64,000 nucleotides of DNA from Gallionella sp. (GTDB taxonomy: Bacteria; Pseudomonadota; Gammaproteobacteria; Burkholderiales; Gallionellaceae): contig JADGRL010000009.1 of NCBI GenBank assembly GCA_017880865.1, positions 1-64,000 on the forward strand, in the 5' to 3' direction. The notes below the pieces were generated by a model. That model worked only from the letters and a program-made list of their open reading frames with translations, was not told the origin of the DNA and made no database searches. Shown piece by piece: positions 48,918 through 57,868 of this stretch (positions are counted from its first letter, which is position 1; every line of letters begins with the position of its first letter). A program made the translations under genes and the position numbers.

Positions 48918-50087
48918 TCATCGGCATGGAGTAGTCGAGCATGGGGTCTCCCTCCGTCCGGCCGGATTATTCAAGCGAACAAGCTCGGTGTAGACATGTC
49001 GTTTGTAAGCCCCCTTTACTGGCGTCGTGACTTCATTATTGCCAAATGGCCCTACCGCGCCATCGATGCCGAGGTTGTAAGTTTTGGTTTCATTCCAACC
49101 CTGGGTTATTGCCAGGTTGCGAGCCAATAAATTGATTTTTACCGAAACGACATTCGACCAGTCTGCAATGGAGCATCCAGAGCAATCGGTGTAGGAGTCT
49201 GCCACCCCATCGCCGATGGCATTGCCGATGACGGGGAGGTTGTCCACGCCATAATCGATCTGCATATATTCGATGCCCTCGACCAGTGGCGTGATCGCTA
49301 ACGGACAAGGATTGACACTGCCGTTGCAGGTTGGATCGAATTCCAGTCGCTTCAAGGTGGGGATGCAATCGCCGGTACACCCTACCGGGCGTGTACCCGT
49401 GAAATTGCCCGCAGGATTATTGTCGGGCGATACAAAATAAACCTGGATCAGGAATGGCCGCAAATAAGCCGGGGTCGAACAATCTTTGAGAAACAACGGG
49501 AAAGTGGTCGGCGCGGTGGCGATCAGATATGCGGAAAGGTCCGCTGGGCAGCCGGAAACCTGAACATAGGTCATGCCTTGGACCGCTGCCGATGCTAAAA
49601 CCCTTGGTGAAATCGTACTGGCCCGACGGATCACCAATATGTCGCTGCCGGTCCTTAAGGTAACCGAATTAGCAGTGAGGATAGCGGCACACTTGGATGC
49701 TAAGGCTGGAACCGTCGACGTCGTCGCATTGTAGCCTAGCACATGCAGGTTGAGTATATCGGAATTCGATGGTGTGACAATGAGGGCTCCCGTGTCACAC
49801 GGATCAGCAATAATCGCCCCGAGGGATAAGCCTGTAGGAGCATAGCTATCGTAGTATCCGGCCAGCTTCAGGTTGCTGGACAAAACATCCATCGCATAAC
49901 GTCCGTTATCGATCATCCGGTTGGATTTATCCAGTTCGGCCCGCGTCCTGCTCTGATTGATGAACAGCGTGGACAAGGAGACCAGGATAAGCAATCCGAT
50001 CGTAATCGAGATCATCAGCTCGATCAGTGACAGACCGCGCTGGGAGCCGGACCGGGTATAGCTTGTTTTGTCGATGGATTGTTTCAT
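48918..50087 (-). CDS. pilW: minor pilin PilW
   Basis: A 389-residue PilW protein: prepilin leader with cleavage after GSQRG before LSLIELMISITIGLLILV, then the PilW globular region (YAMDVLSSNLKLAGYYDSYA). A C-terminal part reads IEYMQIDYGVD and VVSVKINLLARN. The start at 50087 follows the pilV stop by two bases; a longer upstream frame overlapping pilV is rejected. Confidence 0.92.
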   Translation of the reverse strand: MKQSIDKTSYTRSGSQRGLSLIELMISITIGLLILVSLSTLFINQSRTRAELDKSNRMIDNGRYAMDVLSSNLKLAGYYDSYAPTGLSLGAIIADPCDTGALIVTPSNSDILNLHVLGYNATTSTVPALASKCAAILTANSVTLRTGSDILVIRRASTISPRVLASAAVQGMTYVQVSGCPADLSAYLIATAPTTFPLFLKDCSTPAYLRPFLIQVYFVSPDNNPAGNFTGTRPVGCTGDCIPTLKRLEFDPTCNGSVNPCPLAITPLVEGIEYMQIDYGVDNLPVIGNAIGDGVADSYTDCSGCSIADWSNVVSVKINLLARNLAITQGWNETKTYNLGIDGAVGPFGNNEVTTPVKGAYKRHVYTELVRLNNPAGRRETPCSTTPCR

Positions 50088-50089
50088 GA

Positions 50090-50770
50090 TTATTGCAGGT
50101 CCGCCACGGAAACGGGCATCGAAATGACACGGTGCAAGGTTTCCTGGGGGGTACCGTTCCTGTCCTTGTATTGGCCATTTGCGCACCATCCCGCAGAGGT
50201 GGAGGTGATGGAAGTGGGCGTAGTGAAATCGGGCTTAGCGGTGGGGCCCGTACCCTGCCATGAGACCACCACCTGGTACACCGACGGAACACCGGTTGCC
50301 GGGGCCTGGAGCTGATAAATACAGCCGTGCGCGTTCGTCATCGCACCGACACAGTTGGCGCAACTGGTAGCACTCGCCCCTTGTATTTCGGCGGTGCCCA
50401 GCAGCGCATTGTTCCATTCGCAGAAATCGCGAGGCTGCCCTGCGGCAAGCGCGGTGCAATCTGCTGCTGGCGGGTTACCCAGATAAGCCGGTGTCAAACC
50501 GGTGGTCACATAGAAGCCCGCATTCTTGCGGTTGGCGTCGATCCGATCCACCATATCTTTTAGCAAAACAAGGGCTTGCGAGCGCTGATAGGACTCCATT
50601 TGCGCCATCAGTGCGCGGCCTTGCAGACCGGCCAAGCCCAGCAATCCGATCGACAGGATGATGATGGTCACCAGCACCTCGATCAGGCTGAAGCCCTGCC
50701 CCGAGCAGCGGGTCAAAGGGCCACGTCCTGAGCCTGTCGAAGGACCAGAATTTTTCCGATATTGAGTCAT
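50090..50770 (-). CDS. pilV: minor pilin PilV with repeat-derived leader
   Basis: A 226-residue type IV minor pilin with the class III signal GQGFSLIEVLVTIIILSIGL. The leader before the cleavage Gly is unusually long (about 26 residues) and includes NSGPSTGSGRGP, encoded by a palindromic repeat at 50725-50745. The rest matches PilV: GLQGRALMAQMESYQRSQAL, MVDRIDANRKNAG and several Cys pairs. The ATG overlaps the fimT stop by four bases. Confidence 0.92.
   Translation of the reverse strand: MTQYRKNSGPSTGSGRGPLTRCSGQGFSLIEVLVTIIILSIGLLGLAGLQGRALMAQMESYQRSQALVLLKDMVDRIDANRKNAGFYVTTGLTPAYLGNPPAADCTALAAGQPRDFCEWNNALLGTAEIQGASATSCANCVGAMTNAHGCIYQLQAPATGVPSVYQVVVSWQGTGPTAKPDFTTPTSITSTSAGWCANGQYKDRNGTPQETLHRVISMPVSVADLQ
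50725..50745. repeat. palindromic repeat inside the pilV leader
   Basis: GTCCT and AGGAC flank GAGCCTGTCGA, a core related to the GAGGTATCGAAG repeats near folB. It is translated as GPSTGSG in the PilV prepilin leader. Confidence 0.65.
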
Positions 50771-51291
50771 GGTGATGGGCAGGCTCCGTTGACGGGTGGG
50801 TACATGCGCGGCATGCCACTCAGCGTGATCCCGGTGCAGCTCGCATATTGAGTCGGGGTTGTCACTCCATAGGCATCGAGCAAAAAGGCAGGGGTGGCTG
50901 CTGCCCTGCCAGAGAGTCTATAGGTAACGCTGGTGGTTGTGGTTGGCGTAATCGCAACGCTCTTTAATTGAGAATGAGTGCGTATCGTAGTTGCCGTTCC
51001 GCAACCGGCGGCTGGTGCAATAGTCCAGCCGACCTCGTTGTGGGTTGGTGCCGGGGAATTGACAGGGTAATTTACAAAGGTAAGCGTGACATCGCAGCCT
51101 CGCTTGATCGCCTCGCTTCTGGCCAGGCTCAGCGCGGAATAGAGATCATAACTCGCGTTCTTCACGTACTGGCTTTGGGTCAAGGACCTGAAGCTGGGTA
51201 AGGCGACCATCGTCAGTATGCCAACGATGGACACCACCAGCAGCAGCTCGATCAGGGTAAAGCCGGAAACAGAGGAGGGCGAGGATTTCAT
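50767..51291 (-). CDS. fimT: GspH/FimT-type minor pseudopilin
   Basis: A 174-residue prepilin with a short leader and SGFTLIELLLVVSIVGILTM cleavage and transmembrane region, then SQYVKNASYDLYSALSLARS EAIKRG, the GspH/FimT/FimU hallmark. The start at 51291 is chosen because it gives a normal leader length. It is followed by pilV with an ATGA overlap and preceded by pilE with a 10-bp gap. Confidence 0.92.
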   Translation of the reverse strand: MKSSPSSVSGFTLIELLLVVSIVGILTMVALPSFRSLTQSQYVKNASYDLYSALSLARSEAIKRGCDVTLTFVNYPVNSPAPTHNEVGWTIAPAAGCGTATTIRTHSQLKSVAITPTTTTSVTYRLSGRAAATPAFLLDAYGVTTPTQYASCTGITLSGMPRMYPPVNGACPSP

Positions 51292-51301
51292 TTTTGATGG
51301 C

Positions 51302-51736
51302 TTACCACTGGTTTGGACAGGTGCCGGGAGCGAGAGCGAGGTTAACGCCCCAGCATTTAGTGCCGACATCGTTCAGGGTCAGATCCCCGTCGGTTGCCTG
51401 CTTGCCGCCCGCAACCGCTGTTGCGATAATGATAAAAGACGGGGCATTTGCGCCCGCTAGAGTCGTAAAGGTGTAGTTCTTTAGAACGGCTGCCGAAGGT
51501 ATTACCCCCAAGGTATTCAAAGCGGGAGTACCCGAAACATCAATTGCATAGGCACGCGCATCAAGCAAATATTGCTTCTCGCGATTCGCCGCATCCAGCA
51601 TAACGGCCTGCGCGGCAGCCCGGTTGCCTCGCACCACATATCGCGAGTACTGCGGAATGGCGACCGCCGAGATAATGCCTACGATCGCGACCACAATCAT
51701 CAATTCGATCAAGGTAAACCCTGTTGCGTGTTTCAT
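51302..51736 (-). CDS. pilE: type IV pilin PilE (first gene of minor-pilin operon)
   Basis: A 144-residue pilin with a five-residue leader (MKHAT) and GFTLIELMIVVAIVGIISAV helix with the Glu5 of mature pilin, then AQAVMLDAANREKQYLLDA, and a Cys near the C-terminus. In this operon position (before fimT, pilV, pilW, pilX, pilY1) the protein is usually a minor pilin of the priming complex. It has a GGAG ribosome-binding site. A 71-nt conserved element lies 28 nt upstream of the start. Confidence 0.93.
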   Translation of the reverse strand: MKHATGFTLIELMIVVAIVGIISAVAIPQYSRYVVRGNRAAAQAVMLDAANREKQYLLDARAYAIDVSGTPALNTLGVIPSAAVLKNYTFTTLAGANAPSFIIIATAVAGGKQATDGDLTLNDVGTKCWGVNLALAPGTCPNQW

Positions 51737-51764
51737 GAACTGCTCCGTTTAAGATTTGAGGCGG

Positions 51765-51835
51765 ATACTACCGCGCCGATTTCAAGGTTACCACCCCCAT
51801 CTGACCAAAGGGCCGACACTCCGGATGAACGGCGC
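51765..51835 (-). promoter_or_regulatory. 71-nt conserved leader element, copy A (pilE side)
   Basis: On the minus strand this begins GCGCCGTTCATCCGGAGTG and ends GCGCGGTAGTAT. It matches 51987-52057 at about 58 of 71 positions with no gaps. GCGCCG and CGGCGC can close a stem, and GGCC pairs with GGTC around CTTT inside. A TATATT -10-like box lies about 40 nt before it, so it would be in the pilE 5' UTR. The class is unknown to me. Confidence 0.65.
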
Positions 51836-51939
51836 ACCGCAACCTATTCGCGGTTGCACAGATGTCTTCATCCCGAATATAGCGATGCACGCCTTGCTGG
51901 CCGACCTTTTCCTGACTCATTCTTTATGCTGATACGGTT

Positions 51940-51945
51940 TATAAT
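51940..51945 (+). promoter_or_regulatory. candidate -10 box for the Ig/RCC1 lipoprotein transcript
   Basis: A perfect TATAAT, but the -35 region (near CATTCT) is weak. If used, transcription would start near 51952 and leave a long 5' UTR of about 270 nt that includes the 71-nt element copy B. Confidence 0.4.
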
Positions 51946-51986
51946 CAAAACGCATCGTTTTCGATTCCTGCCATGACGTTAGCGCC

Positions 51987-52057
51987 GCGCCGTTCATCCG
52001 GAGTGCCGCCCCTTTGGTCGGTCAAAGATGGCAGCCTTGAAACCGGCGCGGTAGCAT
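51987..52057 (+). promoter_or_regulatory. 71-nt conserved leader element, copy B (lipoprotein side)
   Basis: It begins GCGCCGTTCATCCGGAGTG, the same 19 bases as copy A, and ends GCGCGGTAGCAT. CCGCGCCG (51985-51992) pairs perfectly with CGGCGCGG (52044-52051). Inside, CCG-CC pairs with GG-CGG around CTTT (52006-52021). It is in sense orientation, about 170 nt upstream of the lipoprotein ATG. Differences from copy A cluster in the linker at about 52020-52036. Confidence 0.65.
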
Positions 52058-52224
52058 TTGCGATAATGGGCCGGGGTAGCAGAATATAGTGTCCGACGTT
52101 ACAGTCAATTATTTACGGGACTGTTTTTCCGGAATCGGCAATTGTGCAACTAAATGGGTATGTCGCGAGTCTAGGTGTTACGCCCGACATTTCCAAATCA
52201 ATAAAACAAACAGGTGGTGCGATC

Positions 52225-55200
52225 ATGAGAACAATTAAATTTCTGTCGGCAATACTTTTCAGCATTGCGGTTGCCGCGTGCGGAGGTGGCGGTGGAGGTG
52301 GCGGTGGAGGTGGCGGAGCAGGTGGTGGCGCAGTGCCAGACACCACACCGCCTACCGTCTCATCCACGAGCCCTGCCGATGTCGCCACCGGCGTTGCGAT
52401 CAATTCGGCGATCACCGCCACCTTCAGCGAGCCGGTGACGGGAGTGTCCGCGACCACCTTCGCAATCGCCGGCGTGACCGGGATCGTGAGCTACAGCGGC
52501 ACCACCGCCACCTTCACGCCATCCGCCAGTCTTGCCTATGCAACGCTCTACACGGCAACGATCACCACCGGCGTTAAAGACCTGGCGGGCAATGCGATGC
52601 TCAACGCAAAAACGTGGACATTCACCACCGGCGCCGCGCCCGATCTCATACCGCCCACCGTCTCATCAACGTTCCCGACCAATAAAGCCACCGGCGTCGG
52701 CACGAACGCGGCGATTGCCGTCACCTTCAGCGAGCCGATGACGACGTCGACGATTAACACGACGACCATTACGATCGCCGGAGTAACCGGTGCGGTAAGC
52801 TACAGCGGCAACACCGCCACCTTCACACCATCTGCCCTTTTGGCTAACACCCTCTACACGGCAACGATCACCACCGGGGTCAAAGATCTGGCGCTGAATT
52901 CGATGGTAGCTATCTACACCTGGACGTTTACCACCGGCGCAGGAATCGTTAACACAGTGCCCTCCGTCTCGTCCACGAACCCCGCTAATAGCGCAACCGG
53001 CTTTGCCCCAAATTCGGCGATCAACGCCACCTTCAGCGAGCCGATCCTGACATCGACGCTGAACGGGACGACATTTGGGTTAAAGACATCCGATGGCGTC
53101 AATATCGTAACCGGGTCCCTCACCTACAGCGGCACCACCGCCACCTTCACGCCGGTAACCAATCTGGCCTACTCGACCAGCTACACGGCAACGATCACCG
53201 GAGGGTCCGCAGGCGTCAGGAATCTGATAAATAACCCGATGGTGGCCAATTACACCTGGACCTTCACCACCGGCGCCGCGCCCGATCTCACACCACCCAC
53301 CGTTTTAACTACGGCCCCGATAAACAATACTACCGGCTTTGCCCCGAATTCGGCGATCACCGCCACCTTCAGCAAACCGGTATCGACATCGACCGTGTCT
53401 ACGGCGACCTTTACCATCGCAGCCGGAGCGACGAACGTAGCGGGAACCGTGACCTATAGCGGCACCACCGCCACTTTCACGCCATCGGTTAACCTCGCGA
53501 ATTCCACGGCCTACACCGCGACAATCACCGGAGGGGCCGCAGGCGTCAAGGATCTGGCGGGTAACGCGCTGGCCAATTACAGCTGGACATTCACCACCGG
53601 CGCCGCGCTCGATACCACACCGCCCACCGTTTCAACCACGAGCCCGACCAATAACGCAATCACTATTCCGGTATTTAATGGCGCAAGCGGTGTTGCCGTC
53701 AATACGCTCATCACCGCCAACTTCAGCAAGGCTATGGATCCCGCGACAATTGGCACCGCCAGCTTTACGCTTGCCAGCCCCTCAGGCCCGGTAACGGGAA
53801 CTGTGGCCTATACCGGCACCACCGCCACCTTTACCCCGACCACCGCCCCGGCAGTTACCCCGACCACTCCGACAGGCCGTCTGGGCCTGGCCTACTCGAC
53901 CACCTACACGGCGACGATCACCGGAGGGGCTACAGGAGTCAAGGATCTGGCGGGTAATGCGCTGGCGATCAGTAATGCGTGGACATTTACCACGGCTGCC
54001 GCGCCGACCATCACCTTGATTTCTGCGGGGGTCTATCACACCGTCGCCCTCAAATCGGATGGGACCTTGTGGACCTGGGGATTCAACACGGACGGCGAAC
54101 TCGGGATCGGCACTTACGGAAGCCAAACCTTTAAACCTGTTCCAACCCTGGTCGGGTTCGGCCTCACCAACAACGGGTTCGCCACCAACTGGAAAGAGAT
54201 TGCTGCGGGGGGCTATCACACCCTCGCGCTCAAGACGGACGGAACTTTATGGGCGTGGGGATACAACAGCAATGGCCAAATCGGCGATGGCACGGCCGGG
54301 TCTGGCACGAACAAGCTCGTCCCGACTCAAATAATCTTGCTAGCTCCCGCCCTCAACAACGACTGGGCCGATATTGCCGCAGGGCGTCTGCACAGCGCGG
54401 CGCTCAAGTCGAACGGGACCTTGTGGACCTGGGGATACAACTCAAATGGTCAGCTCGGGGATAATTCAATTACAGACAGGTGGGTTCCAGCGCAGATCGG
54501 CACGGCAACGAACTGGAGCGATATTTCCGCCGGGGGCTATCATACCGTCGCCATTCAGGGCGGCACATTTGCCCTCCCGAACGGGACCTTGTGGGCCTGG
54601 GGATATAACACGAACGGCCAGCTTGGGGACGGGACTGTGGCTGATAAGCACATCCCCACGCTGATCCCGGGAGCCACGACTTGGAGCGTGATTTCGGCAG
54701 GCGGCTTCCACACCCTCGGCCTGCTTAATACCGGTGTTAATACCAATGCCTTGTATGCATGGGGATCGAACCTGAATAGCCAGCTTGGGAACGGGGGTAG
54801 CGGGGTTGCGGCAGATTTGCACATCCCGACGCAAATCGGGACGGTCACGACCTGGAGCGCGATTTCCGCCGGATACCAGCATTCCACCGCCATTCAGGGC
54901 TGGACCGCTGCCCCCCCATTCTCCCCGCTCGGAACCTTGTGGGCCTGGGGATATAACCCCTATGGCCAGCTTGGGAACGGCTTCACTACAACTATGACCG
55001 TCCCGACGCAGACTATTACGTTAGCCACGTCCTGGACCGCGGTCTCCGCCGGAGACACGCACACCAAGGGCCTCCGGTCCGGTGCGACATTGACGGCTGC
55101 TCCGGTGAAATGGATCAATGATTTGTGGGCGTGGGGATATAACGCCGACGGTCAGCAGGGGGACGGAACTCAGGATACGACTCTAAACGGGACGTCACCT

Positions 55201-55230
55201 GTACTCACCCCGACGAACATACCTTATTAA
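52225..55230 (+). CDS. surface lipoprotein with five Ig-like (Big_5) domains and a seven-blade RCC1 propeller
   Basis: The 1001-residue product has a signal peptide and lipobox (AVAAC, Cys at 19). Twelve Gly in a row follow. Five SbsA/Big_5-type Ig-like domains (about 40-592) each start with a PPTVSSTSP-like strand and contain ATFSEP and GTTATFTP. The C-terminal part (about 593-1001) has seven RCC1-like repeats of the type ISAGGYHTVAL...GTLWAWGYNTNGQLGDG, enough for one closed beta-propeller. It is probably exported and lipid-anchored; binding partners are unknown. It is divergent from the pilus operon, and a terminator follows. The start at 52225 places the lipoprotein signal at the N-terminus. 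Confidence 0.9.
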   Translation: MRTIKFLSAILFSIAVAACGGGGGGGGGGGGAGGGAVPDTTPPTVSSTSPADVATGVAINSAITATFSEPVTGVSATTFAIAGVTGIVSYSGTTATFTPSASLAYATLYTATITTGVKDLAGNAMLNAKTWTFTTGAAPDLIPPTVSSTFPTNKATGVGTNAAIAVTFSEPMTTSTINTTTITIAGVTGAVSYSGNTATFTPSALLANTLYTATITTGVKDLALNSMVAIYTWTFTTGAGIVNTVPSVSSTNPANSATGFAPNSAINATFSEPILTSTLNGTTFGLKTSDGVNIVTGSLTYSGTTATFTPVTNLAYSTSYTATITGGSAGVRNLINNPMVANYTWTFTTGAAPDLTPPTVLTTAPINNTTGFAPNSAITATFSKPVSTSTVSTATFTIAAGATNVAGTVTYSGTTATFTPSVNLANSTAYTATITGGAAGVKDLAGNALANYSWTFTTGAALDTTPPTVSTTSPTNNAITIPVFNGASGVAVNTLITANFSKAMDPATIGTASFTLASPSGPVTGTVAYTGTTATFTPTTAPAVTPTTPTGRLGLAYSTTYTATITGGATGVKDLAGNALAISNAWTFTTAAAPTITLISAGVYHTVALKSDGTLWTWGFNTDGELGIGTYGSQTFKPVPTLVGFGLTNNGFATNWKEIAAGGYHTLALKTDGTLWAWGYNSNGQIGDGTAGSGTNKLVPTQIILLAPALNNDWADIAAGRLHSAALKSNGTLWTWGYNSNGQLGDNSITDRWVPAQIGTATNWSDISAGGYHTVAIQGGTFALPNGTLWAWGYNTNGQLGDGTVADKHIPTLIPGATTWSVISAGGFHTLGLLNTGVNTNALYAWGSNLNSQLGNGGSGVAADLHIPTQIGTVTTWSAISAGYQHSTAIQGWTAAPPFSPLGTLWAWGYNPYGQLGNGFTTTMTVPTQTITLATSWTAVSAGDTHTKGLRSGATLTAAPVKWINDLWAWGYNADGQQGDGTQDTTLNGTSPVLTPTNIPY
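52282..52317 (+). repeat. 12-bp tandem repeat coding for poly-glycine
   Basis: The unit GGAGGTGGCGGT occurs three times (last copy ends GGA) directly after the lipidated Cys codon. Its length is a multiple of three, so copy-number change would alter linker length without a frameshift. Confidence 0.9.
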
Positions 55231-55247
55231 GTCGCAAACAAGACCTG

Positions 55248-55276
55248 AACCCCCGCAAGCCTGCGGGGGTTTTTTT
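55248..55276 (+). terminator. Rho-independent terminator after the lipoprotein gene
   Basis: AACCCCCGCA and TGCGGGGGTT form a 10-bp stem with an AGCC loop, followed by T residues, 18 bp after the stop codon. Confidence 0.93.
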
Positions 55277-55393
55277 GTCTGTCACCTTTCCGCGATCGCC
55301 GCCGAATCGGGCAGGCCGCAAATAGCCGTGGAGGGCGCGGCGAAAAAGCGGTAAAATCGCAAGTTGCAAATTTATACTATGGAGAAATACAGC

Positions 55394-56395
55394 ATGAGCA
55401 AAGGTCTGGTTCAATTCATCATCGAAGAACAACGCGCGTTTCCGAGCGCATCCGGCGAATTCACCGGGCTGATCAGCGATATCATCGTCGCCTGCAAACA
55501 GATCGCGCATGACGTCAACAAAGGCGCGCTGATCGGCGTGCTGGGCAGTGCGGGCAGCGAAAACGTGCAGGGCGAGACACAGAAGAAGCTGGACATCATC
55601 ACCAACGAGGTGTTCATCAAATGCACCGAGTGGGGCGGTCATCTGGCGGCGATGGCTTCAGAAGAAATGGATGACGTTTATCCGATTCCGGCCCAATACC
55701 CTAAGGGCAAATATCTGCTGGTGTTCGATCCATTGGACGGCTCCTCCAACATCGACGTGAACATTTCCGTCGGCACGATCTTCTCGATTCTGCGCGCCCC
55801 CAAAGGCGTGGAGAACCCGGTCGCATCAGACTTTTTGCAGCCCGGCGCGACCCAGGTTTGTGCCGGTTACGCGCTGTATGGCCCGGCGACCATGCTGGTC
55901 ATCACGAGCGGTCACGGCGTGAACGGCTTTACGCTGGACAACGACATCGGCGAATTCATGCTGTCGCACCCGAACATGACGATTCCTGTGGACACGCTGG
56001 AATTCGCGATCAATGCATCGAACGAGCGTCACTGGGAAAAACCGGTACAGCGTTATGTCGATGAATGCGTCGCAGGCAAGACCGGACCGCGCGAGATCAA
56101 TTTCAACATGCGCTGGGTAGCCTCGATGGTGGCCGAAGTGCATCGTATTCTGGTGCGCGGCGGCGTGTTCCTGTACCCCAAGGACACCAAGGACCCAACC
56201 AAGGCGGGCAAGCTGCGTTTGCTTTACGAAGCCAACCCGATGTCCTTCATCGTCGAACAGGCAGGTGGCGTGTCTTCAACTGGATATGAGCGCATCATGG
56301 ACATCAAGCCTTCCGGCCTGCATCAGCGCGTGCCGGTGATTCTGGGCTCGAAGAATGAAGTCGAGCGCATCATCGGTTACCACAAGGGCGCATAA
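55394..56395 (+). CDS. fbp: class I fructose-1,6-bisphosphatase
   Basis: FBPase hydrolyses fructose 1,6-bisphosphate to fructose 6-phosphate in gluconeogenesis and the Calvin cycle. The 333-residue product has the metal-binding [20 protein letters not shown] and late [16 protein letters not shown], both class I features. The ATG at 55394 has a GGAG site. It complements the fba-tkt cluster 12 kb away. purE follows four bases after the stop. Confidence 0.96.
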   Translation: MSKGLVQFIIEEQRAFPSASGEFTGLISDIIVACKQIAHDVNKGALIGVLGSAGSENVQGETQKKLDIITNEVFIKCTEWGGHLAAMASEEMDDVYPIPAQYPKGKYLLVFDPLDGSSNIDVNISVGTIFSILRAPKGVENPVASDFLQPGATQVCAGYALYGPATMLVITSGHGVNGFTLDNDIGEFMLSHPNMTIPVDTLEFAINASNERHWEKPVQRYVDECVAGKTGPREINFNMRWVASMVAEVHRILVRGGVFLYPKDTKDPTKAGKLRLLYEANPMSFIVEQAGGVSSTGYERIMDIKPSGLHQRVPVILGSKNEVERIIGYHKGA

Positions 56396-56399
56396 GCTT

Positions 56400-56912
56400 A
56401 TGGTCAAGCCGCAGGTATCGGCCGCTCCGCTGGTTTCGATCATCATGGGCAGCGCCAGCGATTGGGAAGTGATGCAGCAGGTTGCACGCCAATTGCAGGA
56501 CTTCGGCGTGTCCTATGATGCCCGTGTGATTTCGGCGCACCGCTCGCCCGACCTTTTGTTCGATTACATCAAGGACATCAGTTCACAAGGCGTGCGCTGT
56601 TTCATCGCCGGAGCCGGTGGCGCGGCGCATCTGGCCGGAGTAATCGCAGGCAAAACCACGCTGCCGGTGCTGGGTGTTCCGATGCCGTCGAAATATTTGC
56701 AGGGCATGGATTCGCTGCTGTCCACCGTGCAAATGCCCAAAGGTATTCCGGTCGCGACGTTTGCGATCGGCGAAGCGGGTGCGGCCAACGCGGGGTTATT
56801 TGCGGTGGCGATGCTGGCTCTGAACGATGCGGCGTTGGCGCAGAAACTCGCCGACTTCCGCAAGAAGCAGGCCGAGACAATTGCGGCAACCACGTTGCCT
56901 GCGCTGGCGTAA
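56400..56912 (+). CDS. purE: N5-carboxyaminoimidazole ribonucleotide mutase PurE
   Basis: PurE rearranges N5-CAIR to CAIR in purine synthesis. The 170-residue protein has [28 protein letters not shown] and [20 protein letters not shown], the class I signature. The ATG at 56400 is preferred over an earlier in-frame start inside fbp. A carboxylating partner PurK is not in the window. Confidence 0.96.
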   Translation: MVKPQVSAAPLVSIIMGSASDWEVMQQVARQLQDFGVSYDARVISAHRSPDLLFDYIKDISSQGVRCFIAGAGGAAHLAGVIAGKTTLPVLGVPMPSKYLQGMDSLLSTVQMPKGIPVATFAIGEAGAANAGLFAVAMLALNDAALAQKLADFRKKQAETIAATTLPALA

Positions 56913-56913
56913 A

Positions 56914-56962
56914 TCGTAGGTCGGGCTTTAGCCCGACGTGTCGGGTTGAAACCCGACCTACG
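56914..56962. repeat. intergenic palindromic repeat GTAGGTCGGGC...GCCCGAC
   Basis: GTAGGTCGGG pairs with CCCGACCTAC over the whole element, and each half also holds its own small hairpin (CGGGC-TTTA-GCCCG and CGGGTT-GA-AACCCG). Elements of this type are widespread intergenic repeats in proteobacteria. It lies between purE and purC. Confidence 0.8.
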
Positions 56963-56983
56963 GTGATCATTCAAAGGAACATC

Positions 56984-57868
56984 ATGTCCGTATTACACCA
57001 ATCCAGTTTATCCAGCTTGACGCTGCTGCATCGCGGCAAGGTTCGCGATCTCTACGAAGTGGACGATCAGCATTTGTTAATCGTGCAAACCGACAGGCTG
57101 TCTGCGTTCGATGTGATTTTGCCCGACCCGATTCCGGGCAAGGGCGAAGTGCTCACGACGATGTCGAATTTCTGGTTCGAGAAACTTCAGCGCGTCATCC
57201 CCAATCACCTGACCGGCATCAATCCGGAGTCGGTGGTCAAGACCGACGCGGATCGCGCCCAGGTGCGCGGACGCGCCTTCGTCACCAAAAAACTCAAACC
57301 GCTGCCGATCGAGGCCATCGTGCGCGGCTATCTGGCAGGTTCCGGTTGGAAGGATTATCAAAAGACCGGTTCCGTGTGCGGGATTAAATTGCCGGCCGGA
57401 CTACGCGAAGCGGAAAAGTTGCCCGAGCCTTTGTTCACGCCGTCCACCAAGGCGGCCGTGGGCGCTCACGACGAAAATATTTCGTTTGCGCAGGCAGTCG
57501 AATTGCTGGGTGAGGCGCGTGCCTGCGAGGTGCGCGATGCCACGCTGGCGCTTTATGTTGAGGCGGCCAATTATGCGGCGACACGCGGCATTATCATTGC
57601 CGATACCAAGTTTGAATTCGGCGTAGATCAGGCGGGGAAGCTGTATCTGATCGACGAGGCGCTGACGCCCGATTCTTCTCGCTTCTGGCCCGCCGATCAA
57701 TACCGCGTCGGCAGCAATCCGCCCAGCTTCGATAAACAATTCGTGCGCGACTGGCTGGAAGCTTCCGGCTGGAACAAACATGATCCTGCGCCGCGCATCC
57801 CTGCCGACGTGTTGCAAAAAACCGCCGACAAATACCGCGAGGCGCTGGTCAAGCTGATGGGCGCATGA
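56984..57868 (+). CDS. purC: SAICAR synthase PurC
   Basis: PurC (phosphoribosylaminoimidazole-succinocarboxamide synthase) condenses CAIR with aspartate using ATP. The 294-residue length and the motifs [50 protein letters not shown] and [10 protein letters not shown] match the longer PurC form. The ATG at 56984 has an AAAGGA site. The next gene overlaps its stop by four bases. Confidence 0.96.
   Translation: MSVLHQSSLSSLTLLHRGKVRDLYEVDDQHLLIVQTDRLSAFDVILPDPIPGKGEVLTTMSNFWFEKLQRVIPNHLTGINPESVVKTDADRAQVRGRAFVTKKLKPLPIEAIVRGYLAGSGWKDYQKTGSVCGIKLPAGLREAEKLPEPLFTPSTKAAVGAHDENISFAQAVELLGEARACEVRDATLALYVEAANYAATRGIIIADTKFEFGVDQAGKLYLIDEALTPDSSRFWPADQYRVGSNPPSFDKQFVRDWLEASGWNKHDPAPRIPADVLQKTADKYREALVKLMGA

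Noticed and set aside
51765..52057. c-di-GMP-I (GEMM) riboswitch ahead of pilin genes
   Set aside because: The GEMM core (GGCAAACC, GACGCAAAGCC and the GGTAGCCGGGTTACC-like receptor) is absent in both copies of the element.
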